From assembly GCA_039198225.1 (NCBI GenBank), contig JBCCTQ010000010.1, positions 1 through 64,000 on the forward strand: a DNA stretch of 64,000 nt, given 5' to 3'. The DNA comes from JASJAR01 sp039198225 (GTDB lineage: Bacteria; Pseudomonadota; Alphaproteobacteria; Rhodobacterales; Rhodobacteraceae). The position numbers and the translations under genes are program-made. Positions 51,394 through 59,860 of this stretch are shown piece by piece (within the stretch, counting starts at the first letter, position 1; each line of letters begins with the position of its first letter). The notes under the pieces are model-generated. The model did not search any database and was not told the origin of the DNA. It was given only the letters and a program-made list of their open reading frames with translations.

Positions 51394-51417
51394 CGGGGCC
51401 CGGTTGGCCGGGCCCCG
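51394..51417 (+). terminator. tctC-tctB intercistronic hairpin
   Basis: CGGGGCCCGG (51394-51403) pairs perfectly with CCGGGCCCCG (51408-51417) around a TTGG tetraloop. Only a weak CTTTCTC follows, so it is more likely an attenuator or mRNA 3' stabiliser than a full terminator. It would favour a high level of TctC over the membrane subunits. Confidence 0.65.
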
Positions 51418-51435
51418 CTTTCTCAGGAGGGGTTG

Positions 51436-52212
51436 ATGGGGAATACTGACATATCCGTGCTTCGGGCGCGGGATTTTTGGTCGGCTTTGGCTTTGATGGC
51501 CGGTTCTGGCTTTTTCCTTTTCAAGACTGCTGAAATCCCCTTTTTCAACACGGCCAATGCCGGAGTCCGGTCGGCTGAATGGTACAATTCGGCGGCCCTC
51601 GTGCCTTACGGGCTGTTCTCTTGCCTTTTTCTTTGCGGCTTTGGGCTCCTTGTCGTTTCGATCCGCGACGGCGGGGCCGCCCGGGCTTTCAACGCGGTGG
51701 GGCTCGCTATCGATACGGCCGAGCTCAACCGGATCGCAGCGATTGCGGTTTGCCTTCTTGCCTATATTGCGGGGTTGGTCCCGCGGGTGGATTTCATCAT
51801 TGCAAGCGCATTGGTGCTGACAGCGCTTTTCTGGGGCTTTCACCGTGGCCAAGTGCGTGCGCGTTGGGGCGCGACAGGCCTCCTTGCGGCCCCAGCCCTT
51901 TATGCATTTCTCGTTCATACGCCCCAAAGCGAATGGCGTGCCAGTGATGACGATTGGGTGGCGCTCGGCTTTTGGGTGATCATGGTCGGTGCCATGCTCT
52001 CGGATGCCCGGCGCTGGCCTGAAGGGCGAGGCGTTGCCAAAGCCGTTGCGATTTTGTCCTTGGTGGTTCCGTTTCTTTTGGTCACCGCCATGGCCTTCGG
52101 TTTTCGCCAGAACGTGCCGGCGCGGTCGGGCGTAATATTTTCTCAGATCGAACTTGTCTTCTACACCGGGCTCCGCCCGTGGTGGCGGGCCACGTTTGGT
52201 GCGCCTGAGTAA
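51436..52212 (+). CDS. tctB: tripartite tricarboxylate transporter small membrane protein TctB
   Basis: 258 residues, about five TM segments (DFWSALALMAGSGFFLF, ALVPYGLFSCLFLCGFGLLVV, IAAIAVCLLAYIAGL, WVALGFWVIMVGAML, VAILSLVVPFLLVTAMAF), typical DUF1468/TctB. A TTG at 51433 would give a one-residue-longer form. Overlaps tctA by one base (TAATG). Confidence 0.86.
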   Translation: MGNTDISVLRARDFWSALALMAGSGFFLFKTAEIPFFNTANAGVRSAEWYNSAALVPYGLFSCLFLCGFGLLVVSIRDGGAARAFNAVGLAIDTAELNRIAAIAVCLLAYIAGLVPRVDFIIASALVLTALFWGFHRGQVRARWGATGLLAAPALYAFLVHTPQSEWRASDDDWVALGFWVIMVGAMLSDARRWPEGRGVAKAVAILSLVVPFLLVTAMAFGFRQNVPARSGVIFSQIELVFYTGLRPWWRATFGAPE

Positions 52213-53723
52213 TGGATTTCATGTTCGCCCAATTGGCCGGGTTTGGCACTGCGTTCCTCCATCTTGCCGGAGATCCTCTGACCTATGCTTATCTGATTGC
52301 GAGCGTCTTTCTCGGCATCGTTTTCGGTGCTTTGCCCGGGCTCACTGCAACCCTCGCGGTGACGATCCTCACCGGGTTCTTTGGCAATCGCGTTCCCCTC
52401 GACCAATCTTTGATTGCACTGATCGGAGCCTATGTTGGCGCGATCTATGGGGGATCCTACCCGTCGATCCTCCTCAATATTCCAGGTACGGCGGCCAGCG
52501 CAGCCACGGCCATGGACGGTTATCCGTTGGCAAAGAAGGGGCGGGGCGGGGAAGCGCTCGGGCTCACCACCACGGCGAGCTTTCTCGGGACGCTCTTCGG
52601 AACGCTGTTTCTTCTCCTTTTCGTGTGGCTCCTTCTGGCGATCTCTCGCAACATCGCAAGCCCGGAAAAGGCGCTCCTTGCGCTCTTTGGGGTGCTTCTT
52701 TCGGGCACGCTGATGTCGGAAGACATCCCGCTCAAAGGGTGGATCTCGGGGCTCATTGGGCTCTCTATGGCCATGGTGGGGCTTGATCCGATCCTTTCGG
52801 AAAACCGCTACACGTTCGGATGGTCGTACCTTTTATCGGGCTTCCAAGTGGTGCCGGTTCTGATGGGCGCCTTCGCGGTTCCACAGATTGTCGATGGTCT
52901 CCGGGCCACAGCAATGGTGCGGGAGACACCGCGGGTCGGGCGGATCGTGCCGTCGTTTCGCGAGATCCTCCGGCGCCTTCCTGTGATCGGGCGATCCGGC
53001 GTTATTGGCACCGGGATTGGCGCCCTCCCCGGTGTCGGGGAAGACGTGGCTGGTTGGGTAAGCTACGGTGTCGGAAAAGCCGCCTCGCCCGATGGCGAGA
53101 GGTTCGGAAAGGGCAGTCTCAATGGTCTCATCTCGGCCGAAGCCGCCAACAATGCCGCCATCGGTGGTGCCCTCATCCCGCTTCTTGTCCTTGGTATACC
53201 TGGCTCGCCCCCGGCCGCTGCACTCCTCGGAGCGCTCAAGATCAACAAAGTCATCCCGGGGCCGACGATCGACCCCGCCCTCATCCTCCACATCGTTGCG
53301 ATACTTGTTATGGCGTCGTTTACGATGATGTTGATGGGACTATTTACGGCCCGGATATTCATTCTCGTCCTGCGTATCCCATCGACGGTGTTCCTTCCCA
53401 TCGTTCTTGTGCTCACCACGATCGGAAGTTTCTCCGTGGGCGGCGGGATCAATGACCTTTACCTGATGTTGGGGGTGGGGGCTTTGGCAACGCTGATGGG
53501 CATCCTCAAATACCCCATCGCACCATTGGTGATCGGCGTGATCCTCGGCGGCCTCTTTGACGAGACATTTCGCCGGGCGCTCCTTGTTTCGGGCGGTGAC
53601 ATGAGCGTCTTTGTCACGCGGCCGGGCGCGGCGACGCTCCTATTCCTTAATTTCGCGCTCCTCCTATCGCAGGTCGGGCCGGTCAAACGCGGCATGGGTC
53701 GCCTGTGGGGCAGAGCCGCATGA
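52212..53723 (+). CDS. tctA: tripartite tricarboxylate transporter large membrane protein TctA
   Basis: 503 residues, a 10-12 TM protein of the TctA family with FGALPGLTATLAVTILTGF and GAYVGAIYGGSYPSILLNIPGTAASAATAMDGYPLAKKG, then a repeat-related motif ALPGVGEDVAGWVSYG and EAANNAAIGGALIPLLVLGIPGSPPAA. Drives ion-coupled uptake of carboxylates bound by TctC. Overlaps the ABM-domain gene by four bases. Confidence 0.93.
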   Translation: MDFMFAQLAGFGTAFLHLAGDPLTYAYLIASVFLGIVFGALPGLTATLAVTILTGFFGNRVPLDQSLIALIGAYVGAIYGGSYPSILLNIPGTAASAATAMDGYPLAKKGRGGEALGLTTTASFLGTLFGTLFLLLFVWLLLAISRNIASPEKALLALFGVLLSGTLMSEDIPLKGWISGLIGLSMAMVGLDPILSENRYTFGWSYLLSGFQVVPVLMGAFAVPQIVDGLRATAMVRETPRVGRIVPSFREILRRLPVIGRSGVIGTGIGALPGVGEDVAGWVSYGVGKAASPDGERFGKGSLNGLISAEAANNAAIGGALIPLLVLGIPGSPPAAALLGALKINKVIPGPTIDPALILHIVAILVMASFTMMLMGLFTARIFILVLRIPSTVFLPIVLVLTTIGSFSVGGGINDLYLMLGVGALATLMGILKYPIAPLVIGVILGGLFDETFRRALLVSGGDMSVFVTRPGAATLLFLNFALLLSQVGPVKRGMGRLWGRAA

Positions 53724-54010
53724 GTTACGCGGTGGTCGTGCGGTTCCACATCGGACCAGAGGCGTGGGAGGAATTTGTGGCACTCGTTAAAAACAATGCG
53801 CACTTGTCATTGCAGGAGCCCGGCTGCGTCCAATTCGACGTGCTCACCGATCCGGCACGACTGGGCGAGGTGTTCCTCTACGAGATCTACACCGACCGCG
53901 CCGCTTTCGACGCGCATCTGGCAACGGCTCACTTTGTCGACTTCGATGCCGCCTATCGAGATATGGTCAGCGAGAAGCAAGTAGAGACTTGGAAGGAGGT
54001 CAGGCAATGA
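53720..54010 (+). CDS. ABM-domain (antibiotic biosynthesis monooxygenase-like) protein
   Basis: 96 residues. YAVVVRFHIGPEAWEEFVALVKNNAHLSLQEPGCVQFDVL and VFLYEIYTDRAAFDAHLAT show the dimeric ferredoxin-like ABM fold, found in cofactor-free monooxygenases, LsrG and related isomerases. Overlaps both tctA and the MBL-fold gene (ATGA each time), so it is part of the same operon. Could be a catabolic oxygenase or isomerase for the imported carboxylate. Confidence 0.85.
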   Translation: MSYAVVVRFHIGPEAWEEFVALVKNNAHLSLQEPGCVQFDVLTDPARLGEVFLYEIYTDRAAFDAHLATAHFVDFDAAYRDMVSEKQVETWKEVRQ

Positions 54011-54801
54011 TCTGGGAGGTTTATGCGGTCAAATACGCCGACAGACCCGGGCGGACCCGAGCGGACAGTTTTGTCTTTGATGATCACGCCTCGGATCCCC
54101 ACGCCATGGATTACTTCCTTTGGGTTCTCAAATCTGGTGGGCGGACCATCCTTGTCGATACGGGCTACGATGCCGAAGAAGCCGAGTCCCGTGGCCGGCC
54201 CATTCGCCGCGACCCCGGAGCGGCCCTGGCGCCCCTCGGTCTGCGTCCCGAGGACATCGACACGATCATTTGCACCCATCTCCACTACGATCATGCCGGC
54301 GGGCTCCACCAATATCCTGGCGCTTGGATCCATTTGCAGACCACCGAGATGGCCTTCGCCACGGGACCTTGCATGTGCGACCCTACGATGAAGCTCCCAT
54401 TTACAGGATCCCATGTCTGCGAGGCGGTCATGCGGCTCCACCAAGGTCGCGTCCAATTCCACGAGGGTGACGGAGAAGTGGCCGACGGGGTGACCGTGCA
54501 CCGGGTCGGTGGCCATTCCCGAGGGCTCCAAGTTGTTCGCGTGCGGACGAACAAAGGATGGCTTTGCCTCGCGTCGGATGCGGCCCATTACTATGAAAAC
54601 GTCTTTGAGCGGAAACCTTTCCCGATCGTCATCGACCTCGAGGACATGGTCCGGGGCTGGGACCGGATTGAAGCTTTAGCTTCTGATCGAAATCTCCTCA
54701 TTCCGGGTCACGATCCCTTGGTCAGCACCCATTTCCCGGTGGGACCGGTGGATTATATCCGCCGCCTCGATTTGGGGCCGAGTAAGCCCCTGCCGACTTA
54801 G
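54007..54801 (+). CDS. metallo-beta-lactamase-fold hydrolase, N-acyl-homoserine-lactonase-like
   Basis: 264 residues. The zinc motif THLHYDHAGG (HxHxDH) is followed by a later His (VGGHSRG), an Asp (LASDAAHYYEN) and a last His (IPGHDPL), which together match the AttM/AiiB-like lactonase group. It could open a lactone produced or taken up in this pathway rather than a quorum-sensing signal. Coupled to the ABM gene. Last gene of the tct operon; nearly abuts the convergent dctM. Confidence 0.8.
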   Translation: MIWEVYAVKYADRPGRTRADSFVFDDHASDPHAMDYFLWVLKSGGRTILVDTGYDAEEAESRGRPIRRDPGAALAPLGLRPEDIDTIICTHLHYDHAGGLHQYPGAWIHLQTTEMAFATGPCMCDPTMKLPFTGSHVCEAVMRLHQGRVQFHEGDGEVADGVTVHRVGGHSRGLQVVRVRTNKGWLCLASDAAHYYENVFERKPFPIVIDLEDMVRGWDRIEALASDRNLLIPGHDPLVSTHFPVGPVDYIRRLDLGPSKPLPT

Positions 54802-54802
54802 T

Positions 54803-56185
54803 CTAGAGAATGCGGGTGAGGTAGAGGGCGAGGCCAGGAAGTAGGACGAGGACGCCCACCCGCACCAGCTCGATCGCAAAGAAAGGCGCAACGCCTCTGA
54901 AGATCGTGGCGATGTTGGTCATCGGCGAAAACGACTTGATCACGAACACGTTGAGGCCTACCGGCGGCGTGATCAGGCCCAATTCGACAACGATCAAAGC
55001 GAGAATGCCGAACCAGATCTTCAATTCTGCCGCATCCATGCCAAAGGCCGCGGTCTCGGCGTTGACGAAGGCACCGCCATTCAGCTCGATCAACACCGGC
55101 CAGAAAAACGGAACGATCACCAGGATCATTGACAGGCTTTCCATAAAGCAGCCGAGCACGATAAGAATTAAGAGCATTAGCAAAAGGATCGTGTATGGGT
55201 CCATCGGCGAGGCGGCCGCCCAATCGCTGAGGGCTGTCGGGAGGTTCGTGCGCGCGAAAAAGCCTTTCAAAATGTCGGCCGCAAACAGGATGAAATAAAT
55301 CATCGACGAGGTTTTGGCCGTGTCGAGAAGGGCAGACTTCAACCTGGTTGGTGTCAGCCCGTCTTCGGAAAAGGTACGGAGAAACGCGCCGTAAACGAGG
55401 ATCAGAAAGACGCCGACTGCCGCGGCCGGTGTCGGCGTAAAGAGCCCCATGCCAAGGCCAAGAATAATCGATCCGAATATGAGCGCGACGGGCAAGAGCC
55501 TACGCAGGGCGCGTCGAATGTCCTCATCGGCCATGGGAGCCAGGGCGGGAGCTAGGTCAGGGTTCCGAGCGATGCGAAATTTGATCACGATCAGAAAGAA
55601 CGCCACCGCGATGAGGCCCGGGACGATGGCTGCCTGAAACATCTCGATGATCGAGGCTTCGACCACGATCGCGTAGATCACCAAGGCCACCGAAGGCGGG
55701 ATCAGGATGCCGAGCGTGCCGCCCGCCGCCAAAACGCCGGTCGAGAGACCTTCGTTGTAATTGAGCTTGCGCAATTCCGGCAGGGCGACCCGGCCCATGG
55801 TCGAAGCGGTTGCAATCGAAGACCCGCTCACGGCGCCAAATCCGGCGCATGCGAGGATGGTTGCCATGGCGACCCCACCTCTGATTTTGCGGGTCAGAGC
55901 GCTTAGCCCGTGGAAGAGGTCGCGGCTCAGCCCGGTTTCGGCGGCAAGAAACCCCATCAAAACAAAAAGCGGCACGACGGAGAGGTCGTAATTGGCAACG
56001 CTATTCCAAAGTGCCGTTTTAAATTGGAGAAGATAGGGTCCGAATTTGATGAACGGGGAGGCCAGGCTCAACACCCATGTGCCGACAATGCCCGTGACAA
56101 GCATGGCCAGGGCAACGGGGATGCGCAGCATGATCAGAACAAAAAGGGCGGCCAGACCGTAAACGCCGATCAGCTCACGGTCCAT
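54803..56185 (-). CDS. dctM: TRAP transporter large membrane subunit DctM
   Basis: 460 residues, about 12 TMs of the DctM family. LLQFKTALWNSVANYDLSVVPLFVLMGFLAAETGLS, the GSSIATASTMGRVALPELRKLNY motif and GTLGILIPPSVALVIYAIVVE are typical. The ATG at 56185 (MDRELIGVYG) is chosen over 56356. Overlaps the dctQ stop by 11 bases. Part of the dctP-Q-M operon downstream of the MarR gene. Confidence 0.9.
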   Translation of the reverse strand: MDRELIGVYGLAALFVLIMLRIPVALAMLVTGIVGTWVLSLASPFIKFGPYLLQFKTALWNSVANYDLSVVPLFVLMGFLAAETGLSRDLFHGLSALTRKIRGGVAMATILACAGFGAVSGSSIATASTMGRVALPELRKLNYNEGLSTGVLAAGGTLGILIPPSVALVIYAIVVEASIIEMFQAAIVPGLIAVAFFLIVIKFRIARNPDLAPALAPMADEDIRRALRRLLPVALIFGSIILGLGMGLFTPTPAAAVGVFLILVYGAFLRTFSEDGLTPTRLKSALLDTAKTSSMIYFILFAADILKGFFARTNLPTALSDWAAASPMDPYTILLLMLLILIVLGCFMESLSMILVIVPFFWPVLIELNGGAFVNAETAAFGMDAAELKIWFGILALIVVELGLITPPVGLNVFVIKSFSPMTNIATIFRGVAPFFAIELVRVGVLVLLPGLALYLTRIL

Positions 56186-56687
56186 TGTCGGCCTCCGGAG
56201 TCTTGAAGAGCGCCTGAAGTGCGGCCAATGCCCAAAGAAGACAGGAGAACACGGCCGTGGGCATGAAGATCCAAACCGGCCAGCCGAGAACGGCCGTTTC
56301 TGTCCGGTCGCTGCGCACTTCCAAGGTCCCATGGGCGAGCATGGCCGCCAAGGCAAGGGCGACCACGGCCATCAGCACTGCGGAAAACACGTTGATCGCG
56401 CGGTCCGCCCAGGCCGGGGCTCTTTCCAAGAAAACATCTACTGCCGCATGGCCGCCGACCAGCTGGCAGTAGGGAAACATTGCCAGGGCCGCGACACCGA
56501 CGAGCATCGTCACCCCGTCCTCATAGCCCGGTAAACCGGCCACGGACCCGCCCCAGATCCGCGCCAATGTGTTGGCCGTAAAGCCCGCCGCGTTGATCGC
56601 CGTGGCGAGGACGATCACCAAGAGGAGCACGCCGCCGAGCAAAGCCCAAAGGGTGACAACGCGCCGGAACGCGTTGCCCCAAGCCAT
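56175..56687 (-). CDS. dctQ: TRAP transporter small membrane subunit DctQ
   Basis: 170 residues, four TMs. VVTLWALLGGVLLLVIVLATAINA and YCQLVGGHAAVDVFLERAP fit the DctQ family. Lies between dctP (17-base gap) and dctM (overlap). Confidence 0.85.
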   Translation of the reverse strand: MAWGNAFRRVVTLWALLGGVLLLVIVLATAINAAGFTANTLARIWGGSVAGLPGYEDGVTMLVGVAALAMFPYCQLVGGHAAVDVFLERAPAWADRAINVFSAVLMAVVALALAAMLAHGTLEVRSDRTETAVLGWPVWIFMPTAVFSCLLWALAALQALFKTPEADNGP

Positions 56688-56703
56688 GGGCGCGCGCGCT
56701 TTA

Positions 56704-57741
56704 CTACTGGCTATGGGTGGCCACGGCGGCCCGCGCCTTTTCTAAGAGCGCTCCGCCGTCGATCCCATTTCCGTTGGCTTCCTCAAGCCAGCGCTGGGCA
56801 ACCGCCTCGAACGGGGCATCGAACTCCGCGCTAGCCTCAGCAGTCAGTTCCGTGACGGCATTGCCAGCGTCCTCGGCCATTTTCTTGCCCACCGGCTCGA
56901 TGTCGTTCCACGCGACCCCCATATCGGCCGCGATCGCCATTCCCGAATGGTCGTCGATGACCTGTTTCAGATCGTCCGGCAGCCCGTCATAGGCCGCTTT
57001 GTTCATGGCAAACAAAAAGGTCGAAGTGCCAAACCGCGCGCCCTCGTTCAACTCAATGGACGCCTCGGTCAGTTCCGCAAGACCCAGGGGAATGGCGATC
57101 TCAAAGGGAACGAGGCCCGCATCCACCGTCTTTTTCGACAGCGCTTGGGGCAGGGCAGGGACGGGCATGCCGACCGGTTCTGCGCCGAGAGCTTCGAGCA
57201 TCCAGGCTCCGGTCCGCGACGGGCTCCGGATCTTCATTCCTGAAATGTCCTCGAGTTTTTCGATCGATCCCGACGCGAGATGAAGCGCGTTGCCGGTGTG
57301 GACATGAACCAGGATCGGGTGGACGTCTTGGAAGTCCGGCGCGAGATCGTCCATCATATCTTGGATCGCAAGATTGGTAGCTCGTGCGTCGCCCGCGTGA
57401 ACGTTGGGCAGTTCAAAGACTTCGGTCAGCGGGAACGTCCCCGGGGTGTAACCCGGAACGGTCCACACCAAGTCAGCCACCCCGTCGCGCACTTGGCTGT
57501 AAAGCTGCGGGGGCGTGCCGCCTAGGGCCATTGCAGGGAAGATCTCAAACGCGATCCGGCCCCCGGATGCCTCTTCAACGGCCGCGACCCAAGGTTCGAG
57601 GAGAACCTTTTGAACCGGAGCATTCGGGCTCACGAAATGGTGGATTGAGAAGGTGAATTCCTGAGCGAGGCTCGTGCCGGCCATGGCAAGCGCTGTTATC
57701 AGCGCCGAGGTTCCCGCAAGAGCTCTTGTGAATTTTCTCAT
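56704..57741 (-). CDS. dctP: TRAP transporter solute-binding protein DctP
   Basis: 345 residues, signal peptide MRKFTRALAGTSALITALAMAGTSLAQ. The DctP pattern EFTFSIHHFVSPNAPVQKVLLEPWVAAVEEASGGRIAFEIFPA, DISGMKIRSPSRTGAWMLEALGAEPVGMPVPALPQALSKKTVDAG and AMNKAAYDGLPDDLKQVIDDH is clear. The conserved Arg for carboxylate is probably the one in MKIRSPSRT. Cargo is likely a carboxylate, perhaps an aromatic acid given hmgA-fahA next door. The ATG at 57741 begins the signal peptide. Confidence 0.88.
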   Translation of the reverse strand: MRKFTRALAGTSALITALAMAGTSLAQEFTFSIHHFVSPNAPVQKVLLEPWVAAVEEASGGRIAFEIFPAMALGGTPPQLYSQVRDGVADLVWTVPGYTPGTFPLTEVFELPNVHAGDARATNLAIQDMMDDLAPDFQDVHPILVHVHTGNALHLASGSIEKLEDISGMKIRSPSRTGAWMLEALGAEPVGMPVPALPQALSKKTVDAGLVPFEIAIPLGLAELTEASIELNEGARFGTSTFLFAMNKAAYDGLPDDLKQVIDDHSGMAIAADMGVAWNDIEPVGKKMAEDAGNAVTELTAEASAEFDAPFEAVAQRWLEEANGNGIDGGALLEKARAAVATHSQ

Positions 57742-57846
57742 GTTGATCTCCCTAATGGCGTGAGGTTTTTCCGGCTTATTCTTTAGCTTTGCCAGCTCCT
57801 CCCTCGGCAGTCTCGCGCAAAGCCGACCAGGTCGCAACCTGACCGT

Positions 57847-58338
57847 CTAGGGAGTCTTTGGTCCTTGGGAGGCCAGCGTCCGTGGTTTGGCCGCAGGGTC
57901 GAGGTCGAGGGCGGAATGGAGCTTTTCCATGGTCCGAGCCAAGGCGCGTTGTTCCTCCAACTGGAGAGCCCCTAAGAGGTTCGCTTCGACGGCTTTGGCC
58001 GCCGGGAGGATCTCGTAAATCACGCGGCGGCCCGCGTTTGTAAGCGAGATTGCCACGAGACGTCCGTCTTTCGCTCCGGATCGTTTTTCCACTAAGCCGT
58101 CTTTCTCGAGCCGCTTAACGGCACGGGACGCTTTCGGCTTGTCGAGATTGGCATAATCGCAAATGTCGCGAATCGAGACTTCGTCGGAGTGCAAGAGATG
58201 CACCATCACCCGCCATTCAGCGATCGAAAGGCCGTGCAACGCTTGATATTCGGCCGCCAGGCGACGGCTGACGCGCTCCGCGAGCACCGCCAAGCGATAA
58301 GGAAGAAACGATGACAAATCAAAGGCTTGGTGTGTCAT
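57847..58338 (-). CDS. MarR-family transcriptional regulator
   Basis: 163 residues, winged helix-turn-helix. LSIAEWRVMVHLLHSDEVSIRDICDYANLDKPKASRAVKRLEKDGLVEKRSGAKDGRLVAISLTNAGRRV covers the recognition helix and wing. The ATG at 58338 is downstream of the palindrome at 58362-58374; starts further up would place it inside the gene. It is divergent from hmgA and precedes dctP on the same strand, so it probably controls both. An HmgR/HppR-like repressor is a fair guess. Confidence 0.88.
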   Translation of the reverse strand: MTHQAFDLSSFLPYRLAVLAERVSRRLAAEYQALHGLSIAEWRVMVHLLHSDEVSIRDICDYANLDKPKASRAVKRLEKDGLVEKRSGAKDGRLVAISLTNAGRRVIYEILPAAKAVEANLLGALQLEEQRALARTMEKLHSALDLDPAAKPRTLASQGPKTP

Positions 58339-58361
58339 AGGCGCCGTCTGTCGAGTTTGTT

Positions 58362-58408
58362 TCATTTGAAATGATATTGACATCGTTCGGTCGCTAGGCA
58401 AGTAGAAT
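58362..58408 (+). promoter_or_regulatory. MarR-type palindrome and hmgA promoter
   Basis: TCATTTGAAATGA at 58362-58374 is a perfect 13-base inverted repeat (central G), followed by a consensus -35 TTGACA (58377-58382) and a good -10 TAGAAT (58403-58408) spaced by 20 bases, longer than the usual 17. It lies between the divergent marR and hmgA. The palindrome is the likely MarR-family operator. Confidence 0.7.
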
Positions 58409-58478
58409 TCGTTGCAGATGCAATGAGTGGCCGCTCTTTTTAGAGCGCAAGCCGCTTTAGCCGGAGAGGAGACTTGCC

Positions 58479-59828
58479 ATGAACGCGCCCCGTGACCTCC
58501 ACCTGACCCAAGCCCAAGGCAACACTGTGACCCCTGGCTACATGCCAGGTTTCGGAAACGACTTTGAGACCGAGGCCCTGGCGGGCGCGCTTCCCGTAGG
58601 CATGAATTCACCGCAAAAGTGCAATTACGGGCTCTATGGCGAGCAGCTTTCGGGCACGGCTTTCACCGTGCATCCGCCAGAGCGCACATGGGTTTACCGC
58701 ATCCGTCCATCGGTCAAGCACTCCGCGCGCTACGAGGAGCTCAACCTTCCCTATTGGAAAACGGCGCCCCACATCCCCCAAGGAGTGACGAGCCTCGGCC
58801 AATACCGTTGGGACCCGGTGCCCCATTCGGATGAGAAACTAACCTGGCTTACGGGCATGCGCACCATGACCACGGCCGGCGATGTGAACACACAAACCGG
58901 CATGGCGAGCCATATTTACCTAGTCACCGAAAGCATGGTCGACAGCTATTTCTATTCCGCCGACAGTGAGCTTTTGGTCGTGCCTCAGGAGGGACGTCTC
59001 AGGTTCTGCACTGAATTGGGCGTTATTGACATTGAGCCCAAGGAAATTGCGGTGCTCCCGCGGGGCTTGGTTTACCGGGTCGAGGTGCTCGAAGGGCCAG
59101 CACGGGGATTTGTTTGCGAAAACTACGGCCAGACTTTTGAGCTTCCTGCGCGGGGACCCATCGGGGCCAACGCCATGGCAAATCCAAGGGATTTCAAATC
59201 GCCAGTCGCCGCCTTTGAGGACCGCGAAGTCGCCTCGACACTCACCATCAAATGGTGTGGCCAATTCCACGAAACCAAGATTGACCAAAGCCCTCTCGAC
59301 GTTGTGGCTTGGCATGGGAATTACGCGCCCTACAAGTACGACCTCCGGACTTACTGCCCGGTCGGGGCGATCCTCTTCGATCATCCCGATCCGTCAATCT
59401 TTACGGTCCTGACCGCACCTTCCGGAATGGAAGGAACGGCCAATATCGACTTCGTCCTTTTCCGCGAGCGCTGGATGGTGGCCGAGAACACCTTCCGTCC
59501 GCCCTGGTACCACAAAAACGTCATGTCGGAGATGATGGGCAATATCTATGGCCAATACGACGCGAAACCCGAAGGTTTTATCCCGGGCGGGACGAGCCTA
59601 CACAATATGATGCTGCCGCACGGGCCAGACCGAGCCGCCTTCGAAGGCGCGAGCAATTCAAATCTCGGCCCGACGAAGCTCGAGAATACGATGTCGTTCA
59701 TGTTTGAAACGCGGTTCCCTCAGCATCTCACCGAGTTCGCGGGCCATGAAGCGCCGCTTCAGGACGATTACATCGATTGCTGGAAGACCCTCGAGAAGAA
59801 ATTCGACGGCACCCCTGGCTTAAAGTAA
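58479..59828 (+). CDS. hmgA: homogentisate 1,2-dioxygenase
   Basis: 449 residues, non-heme iron ring-cleavage enzyme that converts homogentisate to maleylacetoacetate in Tyr/Phe catabolism. GYMPGFGNDFETEALAGALPVGMNSPQ is the typical start; the cupin-like iron site uses residues in VAWHGNYAPYKYDLRTY, PPWYHKNVMSEMMGNIYG and SLHNMMLPHGPDRAAFEGAS. GGAGAGG precedes the ATG. First gene of hmgA-fahA; control by the adjacent MarR protein is likely. Confidence 0.95.
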   Translation: MNAPRDLHLTQAQGNTVTPGYMPGFGNDFETEALAGALPVGMNSPQKCNYGLYGEQLSGTAFTVHPPERTWVYRIRPSVKHSARYEELNLPYWKTAPHIPQGVTSLGQYRWDPVPHSDEKLTWLTGMRTMTTAGDVNTQTGMASHIYLVTESMVDSYFYSADSELLVVPQEGRLRFCTELGVIDIEPKEIAVLPRGLVYRVEVLEGPARGFVCENYGQTFELPARGPIGANAMANPRDFKSPVAAFEDREVASTLTIKWCGQFHETKIDQSPLDVVAWHGNYAPYKYDLRTYCPVGAILFDHPDPSIFTVLTAPSGMEGTANIDFVLFRERWMVAENTFRPPWYHKNVMSEMMGNIYGQYDAKPEGFIPGGTSLHNMMLPHGPDRAAFEGASNSNLGPTKLENTMSFMFETRFPQHLTEFAGHEAPLQDDYIDCWKTLEKKFDGTPGLK

Positions 59829-59860
59829 ATCGCCGCGACACTTGAACTGAAAGACACTCA

